Of a stretch of DNA of 64,000 nucleotides, positions 9,190 to 16,906 are shown piece by piece (position 1 is the first letter of the stretch; each line of letters begins with the position of its first letter). The translations under genes and the position numbers were made by a program. The notes beneath the pieces were generated by a model, which saw only the letters and a program-made list of their open reading frames with translations, did not search any database and was not told the origin of the DNA. This stretch comes from Paenibacillus spongiae (GTDB lineage: Bacteria; Bacillota; Bacilli; Paenibacillales; Paenibacillaceae). Location: assembly GCF_024734895.1 (NCBI RefSeq), contig NZ_CP091430.1, positions 2,932,501 to 2,996,500 of the forward strand, given 5' to 3'.

Positions 9190-9371
9190 TGTATGTTATA
9201 CAACAATGGGCGGGCAAAAGCCTTGATGATACGGATATTGTTGCACATTCTACAATAACTCCCTCTGCATAGCGGCTAACTCATGATTTCATTTCCATAT
9301 TGTTGTATAACGTACAACAAAACGGCCTCTGGCGCTGAATAATGTAGAAATTGTTGTACGTTGTACAACAC
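9190..9371. repeat. Three related GTTGTA..TACAAC palindromic motifs
   Basis: TGTTATACAACAA lies at about 9193-9205. TTGTTGTATAACGTACAACAA lies at about 9301-9321 (split it as TTGTTGTATAAC and GTACAACAA). TTGTTGTACGTTGTACAACA lies at about 9352-9371. Each is an imperfect inverted repeat with GTTGTA/TACAAC arms. They could be operator sites or copies of a small dispersed palindromic element; the window alone cannot decide. Confidence 0.5.
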
Positions 9372-9778
9372 CCTCCGAATCTTCATTGATCAAATACAAG
9401 GCAAATGGAACAGCATCTCTTGTTAAAACCAGCCTAAGGGAGCGAATCGATTGAAAGCAGCTGTTGCATGAAGAAAGATCATTCATGGACGGGCCGCCTC
9501 TGTTCCCGGGTTTCAATCTTCCAGTTCCATTCAAGGAAAACCGGTAACAGTGTAATGATCGTAAGAACCTCTGCCTGTGCAGCATGCATTGTCAAATAAT
9601 TGGTTCAACTTATACAGATCCCCTCTTTACGAGTGTTTCTACCGTTGCGTAGAGATTCCTCTCATAGAAGGGTTCTTTTTTCGTTCCTGGAGAAATGGCG
9701 GATACAGGGTGCAGGCCATCTCAATTTTGGAAGCAGCTTGTCGCGTAATTGTAGAACTTTGTGAAAAATTATGCTTGT

Positions 9779-9821
9779 TGTGAGCTTGGTCACTAAACTT
9801 TTGACCGAATGCCTCTATACT
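9779..9821 (+). promoter_or_regulatory. FNR-like site and class II promoter of nirBDC
   Basis: TGTGA-GCTTGG-TCACT (9779-9794) matches the Bacillus FNR/CRP-type consensus TGTGA-N6-TCACA at 9 of 10 defined positions. TATACT at 9816-9821 would place transcription start near 9828, putting the site centre at about -41.5, the classic class II activator position. TTGACC at 9801-9806 is too close to serve this -10 box, as expected of an activator-dependent promoter. The gene served is nitrite reductase, a typical anaerobic target. Confidence 0.65.
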
Positions 9822-9867
9822 TTCTCTATAGACCAGCAAATCAGAGATTTTCGAGGAGGCTCCTGCT

Positions 9868-12303
9868 ATGACCCCTAGTAAAGAAAAGCTTGTCATCATC
9901 GGCAACGGAATGGCTGGCATCAGTACGGTAGAACAAATATTGAAATTGACGTCGCGTTTTGATATTACCGTATTCGGCAGCGAACCGCATCCCAACTACA
10001 ATCGCATTATGCTCTCTTACGTCCTGGATGAAAGCAAAACGATTGACGATATTGTGTTGAACGGATGGGACTGGTACAAAGAGAACGGCATAACGCTTCA
10101 TACCGGGACGACGGTATCGCATATCGACGAAGCAAGTCATGAGGTTGTGACGGAAAGCGGGATACGCGTCCATTACGATAAAGTCATTATTGCAACAGGG
10201 TCGACACCGTTTATGCTGCCAATACCCGGCTGCGACAAGCAAGGCATTGTCGGCTTTAGGGATATTTCTGATTGCACGCAAATGGTGGAGGCGGCCAAGA
10301 CTTACAAGAAAGCGGCCGTTATCGGCGGCGGGCTGCTGGGACTGGAGGCGGCCAAAGGTCTGGTTCATCTCGGCATGAACGTAACGGTGGTCCATCTGAT
10401 GGAAGACTTGATGGAGCGACAGCTTGATCATCAGGCCGCGTTGATGCTGAAAGCCGAGCTGGAGCGTCAGGGCATTCAGTTTGCAATGGGGGTCCAAACG
10501 GTAGAACTGCTCGGAGACGAACGCGTCGCCGGTCTTCGGTTCTCGGACGGTACGGTGCTGGAAGCCGAGTTCGTCGTCATGGCCGTAGGCATCAAGCCGA
10601 ATGTGGCCGTGGCGCAAGCGAGCGGGATCATAACGAATCGCGGAATCTTAGTAAACGACTACTTGCAAACATCAATGTCGGGCGTTTATTCGGTCGGTGA
10701 ATGCAATGAACACCGCGGCGTCTGCTATGGACTTGTTGCTCCGCTCTTTGAGCAGGGGATGGTGCTTGCCAAGCATCTATGCGGTGTCGAAACAGCTCCT
10801 TATGAAGGCTCCGTCGTATCGACGAAGCTAAAAATATCGGGCGTTGACGTTTTTTCGACAGGTGAATTTATCGAAGGACCGGAGCATGCCGTTATCGTGC
10901 ACAAAGATGAATGGAAGCAAACCTACAAAAAAATATTGCTGAAGCAAAATGTGATAGCAGGCGCGGTGCTCTTCGGGGACATCACGGATTCCGCCCGTCT
11001 GCAGAAGCTCATTAAGGAAAAAACGGCGATGACCGACGAAATATATGACTCGCTGATGGGTACAGGCTGCTGCAGCGGCGGAGCCAAAAACCCGGCTTCG
11101 GTGGAAGCCATGGCTGACGATGAAATTGTGTGCGGCTGTAACGGAGTGACCAAGAGAGCCATCGTGGATGCGATTGCCGATAAAGGAATATCCACGGTGG
11201 AGGAAATCAAAGCCTGTACGGGCGCAACGCGTTCCTGCGGCGGCTGCAAGCCCGTTGTGGAGCAAATCCTGCAATACGTCCTTGGCGATGGCTTCATGAC
11301 CTCCAAGAAGCAAGGCATATGCGCCTGCACAACGCTCGGCCGCGACGAGATTGTCGCGGAGATCAAGAGCAAAGGGCTAACCACGACCAAAGAAGTCATG
11401 AGCGTACTGGACTGGAGCCATCCGGAGGGCTGCTCCAAGTGCCGCCCCGCGCTGAACTACTATTTGACCATGATCTATCCGGACACCTATGAAGATGAGA
11501 AAGAATCGCGTTTCGTCAATGAACGATTGAGCGCTAATATTCAGAAGGACGGCACGTATACCGTCGTTCCAAGGATGTATGGCGGCGTCACAACTCCGGA
11601 AGACCTGAAGAAGCTCGCAGACGTGTCGCTGAAATACGATGTGAAGTGCGTTAAAGTGACGGGCGGACAGCGGATCGGACTTATGGGCGTGAAGAAAGAG
11701 GATGTTCCCAAAGTATGGGAAGAGCTGGATATGCCATCAGGCTATGCTTACGCCAAATCGCTCCGGACTGTCAAAACCTGCGTCGGATCGACCTATTGCC
11801 GCTTTGGCACCCAGGATTCGATGAGCATGGGCGCATTGCTGGAACGCAAGTTTGAACGCTTGGATTTGCCGGCCAAATTCAAGTTCGCGGTCAACGGCTG
11901 CCCGCGAAACTGCGCCGAAGCATGCACCAAGGATATTGGCATCGTCGGCAATGATGGGGGCTGGGAGCTGTTCATCGGCGGCAACGGCGGGATTACGGCG
12001 CGCCTGGCTGATCTGCTGTGTAAAGTGAAGACGGATCAGGAGCTGATCGATCTGTGCTCGGCAATCATGCAATATTACCGAGAGACGGGAATCTATCTGG
12101 AACGGACATCGGATTGGGTGGAGCGCATGGGGGTGGAAGCGATCCGCAAGGCAGTTGTTGAAGATATGGACAACCGCAGAGCGTTGGTGGAGCGGATCGA
12201 GTTTGCGCTCCAGCAGGTTGAAGATCCATGGAAAAAAATGTTGAACGACACGGATACATGTACGGCGCTGTTCCAAAGTCATGAGCCTACTGCCAGTAAA
12301 TGA
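9868..12303 (+). CDS. nirB: Nitrite reductase [NAD(P)H], large subunit
   Basis: This 811-residue cytoplasmic flavoprotein reduces nitrite to ammonium with NAD(P)H. It is the NirB/NasD type. The start is ATG behind GAGGAGG. Order of domains: FAD-binding IGNGMAGIS (~11); NAD-binding VIGGGLLGLEAAKGL (~150); two BFD-like [2Fe-2S] modules, CGCNGVTKRAI with CGGCK (~425-465) and CACTTLGRDEI with CSKCRP (~485-530); then the ferredoxin-like half and siroheme/[4Fe-4S] site with TCVGSTYC (~637) and NGCPRNCAEACTKDIG (~675). All four cluster cysteines are present and the length is normal. nirD and nirC follow on the same strand. The FNR-like promoter suggests induction under oxygen limitation, so a dissimilatory or detoxifying role is more likely than purely assimilatory. 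Confidence 0.95.
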   Translation: MTPSKEKLVIIGNGMAGISTVEQILKLTSRFDITVFGSEPHPNYNRIMLSYVLDESKTIDDIVLNGWDWYKENGITLHTGTTVSHIDEASHEVVTESGIRVHYDKVIIATGSTPFMLPIPGCDKQGIVGFRDISDCTQMVEAAKTYKKAAVIGGGLLGLEAAKGLVHLGMNVTVVHLMEDLMERQLDHQAALMLKAELERQGIQFAMGVQTVELLGDERVAGLRFSDGTVLEAEFVVMAVGIKPNVAVAQASGIITNRGILVNDYLQTSMSGVYSVGECNEHRGVCYGLVAPLFEQGMVLAKHLCGVETAPYEGSVVSTKLKISGVDVFSTGEFIEGPEHAVIVHKDEWKQTYKKILLKQNVIAGAVLFGDITDSARLQKLIKEKTAMTDEIYDSLMGTGCCSGGAKNPASVEAMADDEIVCGCNGVTKRAIVDAIADKGISTVEEIKACTGATRSCGGCKPVVEQILQYVLGDGFMTSKKQGICACTTLGRDEIVAEIKSKGLTTTKEVMSVLDWSHPEGCSKCRPALNYYLTMIYPDTYEDEKESRFVNERLSANIQKDGTYTVVPRMYGGVTTPEDLKKLADVSLKYDVKCVKVTGGQRIGLMGVKKEDVPKVWEELDMPSGYAYAKSLRTVKTCVGSTYCRFGTQDSMSMGALLERKFERLDLPAKFKFAVNGCPRNCAEACTKDIGIVGNDGGWELFIGGNGGITARLADLLCKVKTDQELIDLCSAIMQYYRETGIYLERTSDWVERMGVEAIRKAVVEDMDNRRALVERIEFALQQVEDPWKKMLNDTDTCTALFQSHEPTASK

Positions 12304-12338
12304 ACTGCATTATCACGAATAGGAAGGGGTACGGATGT

Positions 12339-12683
12339 ATGAAGGAGCGGAAAGTATTTGATCCGATCGGAGCGCTTGAGCAGTTTCTGCCGCAGATCGG
12401 GCGCACCGTGAACTGGAACGGATGGGAAATCGCCGTTTTTCGAACTTCGGCAGGGGAGGTATTCGCGCTGGAAAATCGCAGTCCGCATCCCAAAGGCGGG
12501 CCGCTCGCAGAGGGGATGGTATCGGGGTGCTTCCTGTATGAGCCGCTTCATGATTGGAAAATCGATTTGAGGACAGGGCTCGTTCAGCTGCCTGATCAGG
12601 GGCAGGTTCTTTCGTTCCCGGTTAAGGTAGAGGGAGATCAGGTTTACATCGCGGCGCCTGACGTCCATCCGGCATCAACTTGA
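12339..12683 (+). CDS. nirD: Nitrite reductase small subunit (NirD, Rieske-fold) without cluster ligands
   Basis: This is the small partner of NirB, about 114 residues. The chosen ATG at 12339 lies after AGGAAGGGG; an upstream in-frame ATG at 12300 overlaps the nirB stop and has no ribosome site. The Rieske-like fold shows in WEIAVFRTSAGEVFALENRS and PLHDWKIDLRTGLVQLP. However, the usual CPHKGGPL box reads SPHPKGGPL, and the second CPLH box reads EPLH. The cysteines that would bind a [2Fe-2S] cluster are therefore missing, as also happens in E. coli NirD. The role is probably structural within the NirBD complex. Confidence 0.88.
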   Translation: MKERKVFDPIGALEQFLPQIGRTVNWNGWEIAVFRTSAGEVFALENRSPHPKGGPLAEGMVSGCFLYEPLHDWKIDLRTGLVQLPDQGQVLSFPVKVEGDQVYIAAPDVHPAST

Positions 12684-12734
12684 ATCAATCGTTCAATCGA
12701 TCAGCATCGAAGAGAGACCGGGGAGGATGACCAT

Positions 12735-13517
12735 ATGTTTACACCAAGTGTAGAAGCGATCATAGAAACCGCTGTAAAAAAGAAAGAGAAAATGAACAAA
12801 AACGTTGCGCGCTATGCGGTGTCGGCAATGCTTGCCGGGGCCTACGTAGGGTTTGGCATCATCTTGATCTACTCCGTAGGGGCGCCGCTTGCGGCTGCGA
12901 ATTCGGCATTCCAGACCATGGTCATGGGCATGTCCTTCGGCCTGGCGCTTACGCTTGTCGTCTTCGCAGGCTCGGAGCTGTTTACGGGAAATAATATGTA
13001 TCTTACGGCTAGCACGCTGGCCGGCAAAACGACGGTGAGCGATACGTTGAAAAACTGGAGCATCGTATTTCTTGGCAACTTGGCCGGCGCCTTATTGCTC
13101 TGTCTGCTTATCGTTGGCGCTGGCCTGTTCAAAGGGGCTGGGCCGGAGCATTTGCTCTTCACCGCTGCCGCCAAAAAAATGGAGCTGTCTTTCGGAGAGG
13201 CGTTTTTCCGCGGCATTTTGTGCAACTGGCTCGTTTGCCTGGCTCTATGGACGGCCGGGAGGGCGAAGGAAGATATCGCCAAACTCGTGCTCATCTGGTG
13301 GTGCCTGTACGCCTTTATCGCCAGCGGCTTCGAGCATAGCGTTGCGAATATGACGCTGCTCAGTCTCGCTTACATGCTCCCGCAGCATCCAGAATCGATT
13401 ACGCTGGCCGGCTGGTTGAGCAACATGATACCTGTCACGCTCGGGAATATCGTCGGCGGAGGAATCTTTGTCGGGTTCGTATATTGGTTCATCTCTCCTG
13501 TGCGAAGCAAGCCATGA
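12735..13517 (+). CDS. nirC: Formate/nitrite channel family protein (NirC)
   Basis: This 260-residue FocA/NirC-family membrane channel has ATG behind GGGGAGGATG. Six hydrophobic segments are visible, with family features SVGAPLAAANSAFQTMVMG, FAGSELFTGNNMY, GNLAGALLL, GILCNWLVCLALW, FIASGFEHSVANM and PVTLGNIVGGGIFVG. In this position, directly after nirBD, it most likely imports nitrite for reduction, or exports excess nitrite, across the cytoplasmic membrane. It is probably the last gene of the nirBDC operon, because a strong terminator follows at 13553. Confidence 0.92.
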   Translation: MFTPSVEAIIETAVKKKEKMNKNVARYAVSAMLAGAYVGFGIILIYSVGAPLAAANSAFQTMVMGMSFGLALTLVVFAGSELFTGNNMYLTASTLAGKTTVSDTLKNWSIVFLGNLAGALLLCLLIVGAGLFKGAGPEHLLFTAAAKKMELSFGEAFFRGILCNWLVCLALWTAGRAKEDIAKLVLIWWCLYAFIASGFEHSVANMTLLSLAYMLPQHPESITLAGWLSNMIPVTLGNIVGGGIFVGFVYWFISPVRSKP

Positions 13518-13552
13518 GTGAACTTACCTGCAGCTTTTGTAGTTGCTCTAAT

Positions 13553-13585
13553 AAGCCCACGTTCAACAGGAACGCGGGCTTTACT
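13553..13585 (+). terminator. Terminator of nirBDC
   Basis: AAGCCCACGTTC (13553-13564) pairs with GAACGCGGGCTT (13570-13581), giving a 12-bp stem with one mismatch, followed by a weak T-rich tail. Confidence 0.75.
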
Positions 13586-13680
13586 GTTTCTGATGAAGCT
13601 CTTGCGTGCGCGATGCTGCTGACATTGAGTGGCTTTGGGATATGGGGGAAAAGCCCAGTATTTATCGGAATGTAACGCGA

Positions 13681-13842
13681 GCGCTGCGGAGTTACTGTGC
13701 GTCTATTTCAATCTGGCACTGTAAGTCCCAAAAAGGGCGTTACAGCCGAGCTCATCACAACGAGCGCAGACTATAACCCCGTTATTGACCGTTACAGCCT
13801 CTGACCCGCCAGATACACCATACGAAGCTAACGGCGAGCGGA
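13681..13842. repeat. Intergenic hairpin sequence between nirC and the AI-2E permease
   Basis: CTGTAA (13719-13724) pairs with TTACAG (13740-13745), enclosing CCC/GGG. The reverse-strand motif GGCTGTAACG occurs twice, near 13745 and 13795. This looks like a small palindromic intergenic repeat and may also end the leftward transcript. No gene is seen here. Confidence 0.35.
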
Positions 13843-15021
13843 CTATTCCGTGTCCTGAACAGGAGCTGTCCATGCCGTGCCGCCGCTGCGCTCGTGATAG
13901 AGCCGCGAGCGCACTTTGAACCATTGGAAGCCGTGGGACATGACGACCTTCAATACAGCATAGCCTGGGACGGCTAATAAAATGCCGACAATGCCGAATA
14001 AATTGCCGGCCGTCAAGATAACGAAAATAATCGTAACCGGGTGGATATGCAGCGTCTTGCCCATGATTTGCGGCGAGATGAATTTACCTTCGATCAGCTG
14101 CACGATCGTCCAGATCGCGATCATCTTCAGCAGCATCGCCGGAGAGGTGACGGTGGCGACGATGAGCGCAGGCGTAATGGCAATTGCAGGCCCGAGATAA
14201 GGAACGACAGCCGTACAGGCTGCTGCGATAGCGAGAACGAGCGAATACTCCAGACCGATGATGCGGTATCCAATATAGAGCAGCGCGCCGATACAGAAGC
14301 TTACCAGGACCTGACCGCGAATATAGGAGCTGATTTGATGATTGGTTTCTTCCAGAATCCGTCCTGTTTCCTGGCGCAGGGACGTTGGGACGTAAGATAG
14401 AATAAACGCCGGCAGCTTCCTGCCGTCTTTCAATAAGTAGAAGAGGACGAAGGGGACGGTGACGATGGCCAGAATCGTTTCCGTAACTGCGCCCAGCACA
14501 CCTCCGACCCGCTGCCAGGCATTCTTGAATAATGAGGAGGCCTTCTCGCCGATGCTGCTCATCAAATCCATATTCTCCAGGCCGAGCGCCGCTTGGGCAT
14601 CATTGAAGAACGTGCTGCCGATCAAGCTTCGGAACTTCTCTTCAATCTCGCGGGTATAGGTTGGAATGTTCTCCACCAGACTCGTCAACTGGACCCGAAT
14701 AAGCGGAATGACGGCAATAATCAGCAGAGCCAGAACGCCGATAATGAACAGATACAGGGCAATGATGGCGTAAACTCGCTTTATTCTGTTCCGTTCCAGA
14801 AGATCGACCACGGGCTTCAACAAGTAGTAGACCACTCCGGTTAACAGCAGCGGGAGGAGGACCGTCTTGAACAGGACGATGAACGGCTTGAACACGAATG
14901 AAATCTTGCTTAACACGAATATATTAATGGCGATTAGAAACAAGATGAGCAGAAACAAGACAAATCGGTTATTAAGAAACAGAATTTTGAATCGGTCTGA
15001 CCAGGCGCGCACATTGTTCAT
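13843..15021 (-). CDS. AI-2E transporter family (PerM-like) membrane protein
   Basis: This ~392-residue integral membrane protein has the chosen start ATG at 15021, preceded by CGGGGGAA at good spacing; another in-frame ATG at 15057 has no ribosome site. About eight membrane segments are seen: two N-terminal (FVLFLLILFLIAINIFVLS and a second near FIVLFKTVLLPLLL), and a cluster from ~200 to 370. Family features include GQVLVSFCIGALLYIGYRI, AACTAVVPYLGP and GKTLHIHPVTIIFVILTAG. The family was named for AI-2 export in E. coli TqsA, but other members are thought to be ion antiporters, so function here is unknown. It is transcribed alone, divergently from the LCP gene. Confidence 0.85.
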   Translation of the reverse strand: MNNVRAWSDRFKILFLNNRFVLFLLILFLIAINIFVLSKISFVFKPFIVLFKTVLLPLLLTGVVYYLLKPVVDLLERNRIKRVYAIIALYLFIIGVLALLIIAVIPLIRVQLTSLVENIPTYTREIEEKFRSLIGSTFFNDAQAALGLENMDLMSSIGEKASSLFKNAWQRVGGVLGAVTETILAIVTVPFVLFYLLKDGRKLPAFILSYVPTSLRQETGRILEETNHQISSYIRGQVLVSFCIGALLYIGYRIIGLEYSLVLAIAAACTAVVPYLGPAIAITPALIVATVTSPAMLLKMIAIWTIVQLIEGKFISPQIMGKTLHIHPVTIIFVILTAGNLFGIVGILLAVPGYAVLKVVMSHGFQWFKVRSRLYHERSGGTAWTAPVQDTE

Positions 15022-15237
15022 GATGGCATTCCCCCGTTGAGAATTAATAGTAGCCATTTTTTCCAGAATGGTAATCCTTCAATCATGATCTGGAATTGGA
15101 GTGTGCCGCGTAGGATGGATATTCATTCACAGATGACGCGAATTCGACAAATTCTAAGAAAAAATTAACTATTCAACGGTTGACTATACCCTTAAAATGG
15201 ATAGGTATTCCCTACATTGATTATTATGGAGGAGCTT

Positions 15238-16293
15238 ATGTCCGTCACACGATCCAGAAAACAAATCATTGTCCGCAGAATCATGATCGTCGTACTCGTG
15301 GTGCTGGGATCTACCTTAATCGGAGTTGGTGCCTATGCCGGGTATTTATATCAGAAAGCAGACAATGCCATACGCAATATCGCCGCAGATCCACAGCCGA
15401 CACAAGACGGGCAAGAAGATAATACCGCGAATCAGGAGGAAGCGGACAAGGCCGATGAGTTGAAGCCGATGACCTTTCTGTTAGCCGGGGTAGATAGCCG
15501 CGAAGGCAGCGGAGGCACCATGAATTCCGATGTCCTGATGGTAGCCAGCTATAATCCGGCCGCTCATTCGGCAAGCCTGTTATCCATCCCTCGGGACCTA
15601 AGGATTGAATCCGAGGAAGGCAGAGCCCATAAGGCGAATTACTATTACGCGCATTATTCGATTGAAGACAAGACGACCGCGCTGGCCAACACGAAGCAGA
15701 TGTTCTCGGAGCTGTTGGACATTCCGATTACGCATATGGTCACCGTCGATTTCGACGGCGTTCGTCAAATCGTGGATACGGTCGGCGGACTTGATATCGA
15801 CGTCGATATGGATATGAAATACATCGACCGCGCGGACGGCACGAACATCGATTTGAAGAAGGGATATCAGCATCTGGACGGGAAGCAGGTATTGGATTTC
15901 GTCCGTTACCGCAAGTCCAATCAGGGTACCGGCGAATCCTCCGATTCGGACCGCAATGTCAGACAGCAGCAGGTGCTCCAGCAATTGCTCGATAAGCTTG
16001 CCTCGTTCGAGGGCGCTGCCCAGTGGGGGAAGGTGCTGGATATTGTAGGCCAGAATATGAAGACGGACATCCCGGAAGCGGAACTTAAAGATTGGATTAT
16101 GAACTACAAGGATATGAAGCCCAATCAGATCACCTTCCAGCAGGTGGAAAGCGTGTGGGATAGTCCTTATATGTATGTGAATGAGCAGCAGTTCAAAGAT
16201 GCGCTGACCAAGCTGAGAACGGAAGCGGGTATCGTCTCGGAATCAAGCGAAGTCAGCGATCGGATCGGAACGGTTGAGACAACGGAAGAATAG
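15238..16293 (+). CDS. LytR-CpsA-Psr (LCP) family cell-wall polymer ligase
   Basis: This ~351-residue protein starts at ATG 15238, directly downstream of GGAGGAG (an upstream ATG at 15217 precedes the ribosome site). A short Arg/Lys-rich cytoplasmic tail is followed by one membrane segment (IMIVVLVVLGSTLIGVGAYA), an acidic linker and the LCP domain. That domain shows TFLLAGVDSREG, NSDVLMVASYNP, LLSIPRDLRIE, DFDGVRQIVDTVGGLDIDV and VLDFVRYRKSN. LCP proteins transfer lipid-linked teichoic acid or polysaccharide to peptidoglycan on the outer membrane face. The conserved Asp and Arg residues are present. It seems monocistronic. Confidence 0.92.
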   Translation: MSVTRSRKQIIVRRIMIVVLVVLGSTLIGVGAYAGYLYQKADNAIRNIAADPQPTQDGQEDNTANQEEADKADELKPMTFLLAGVDSREGSGGTMNSDVLMVASYNPAAHSASLLSIPRDLRIESEEGRAHKANYYYAHYSIEDKTTALANTKQMFSELLDIPITHMVTVDFDGVRQIVDTVGGLDIDVDMDMKYIDRADGTNIDLKKGYQHLDGKQVLDFVRYRKSNQGTGESSDSDRNVRQQQVLQQLLDKLASFEGAAQWGKVLDIVGQNMKTDIPEAELKDWIMNYKDMKPNQITFQQVESVWDSPYMYVNEQQFKDALTKLRTEAGIVSESSEVSDRIGTVETTEE

Positions 16294-16303
16294 GACAATG
16301 ATT

Positions 16304-16335
16304 GCCGCGAGGGTGAAGCTCTCAGCGGCTTTCTT
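16304..16335 (+). terminator. Terminator of the LCP gene
   Basis: GCCGC (16304-16308) and GCGGC (16325-16329) with an internal GAG/CTC pairing form a stem-loop followed by TTTCTT. Confidence 0.6.
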
Positions 16336-16472
16336 ATTCCACATATGGCATACAGGTATGTAAACATGGTATGCTAGCACAACCATCGCAAGTTATGAGT
16401 CGGACGGGCAAGAAGTGCGGAGGCGTCTATTTTACGCATGATTGAATGGGCATTATTGGGGAGGAATGAAAT

Positions 16473-16724
16473 ATGGCTAAGGCAAAGGTACCAAAGAGGC
16501 CGACGCGGGATGAATTCGTGCTTGAGGAAATCGGCAATCAATTGAACGAGGCAAAGCTGGAGAATTCAGAAATCGTTCTGACGGTATGGGGAAAAGAGGA
16601 GCCCGTGCGCGGTCAGATCGTGCTGATGGATCCTCGTACGGGCCGGGTACATATTGAATGGAACGGAGTGACGACGAAGGTCCCTTTCATGGATATCATG
16701 CGGGTGGACTATCCGAGAGATTAG
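16473..16724 (+). CDS. YolD-like family protein
   Basis: This 83-residue protein has ATG behind GGGGAGGAA. The order of features fits YolD-like proteins: a basic N-terminus, RDEFVLEEIGNQLNEAK, a small beta-domain with ENSEIVLTVWGKEEPVRG, and IVLMDPRTGRVHIEWNG. In Bacillus these are often next to a DNA polymerase V-like gene (UvrX/YqjW), and a regulatory role in DNA repair has been suggested. Here it stands alone between terminators, so no partner is visible and function is unknown. Confidence 0.75.
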   Translation: MAKAKVPKRPTRDEFVLEEIGNQLNEAKLENSEIVLTVWGKEEPVRGQIVLMDPRTGRVHIEWNGVTTKVPFMDIMRVDYPRD

Positions 16725-16758
16725 AGAATGCAATCATAGATCTAGAAGACGAGGCAGA

Positions 16759-16783
16759 AGTCGTGTGAAGCACGGCTTTTTTT
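16759..16783 (+). terminator. Terminator of the YolD-like gene
   Basis: AGTCGTG (16759-16765) and CACGGCT (16771-16777) form a stem with a TGAAG loop and a seven-T tail. Confidence 0.8.
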
Positions 16784-16906
16784 GTTTTCATACTAATCTG
16801 CCAAATATGGGTTGAATTAGAGGAGTCGCGCCTTTTCTGTGGAATCCACTAGGGATGGTTGAAAGGACCGCCGCAGGACCCAACATGAAGATAGAGGAGG
16901 ACATGA

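Larger units (their letters stand above)
8944..9867. other. Long intergenic region with palindromic repeats before nirB
   Basis: This is about 920 bp without a supportable gene; the short open frames have no ribosome site or recognisable product. It contains three related palindromic sequences between 9190 and 9371 and the nirB regulatory region near its right end, both listed separately. Elsewhere nothing is recognisable. Confidence 0.5.

Noticed and set aside
8972-9226. Open frame of 84 codons after the beta-helix gene
   Set aside because: Arg/Ser-rich composition typical of out-of-frame translation, no ribosome site; it overlaps palindromic repeat sequence at its end.
9577-9783. Small open frame of 68 codons upstream of nirB
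   Set aside because: No ribosome site, no recognisable family, and it overlaps the nirB regulatory region.
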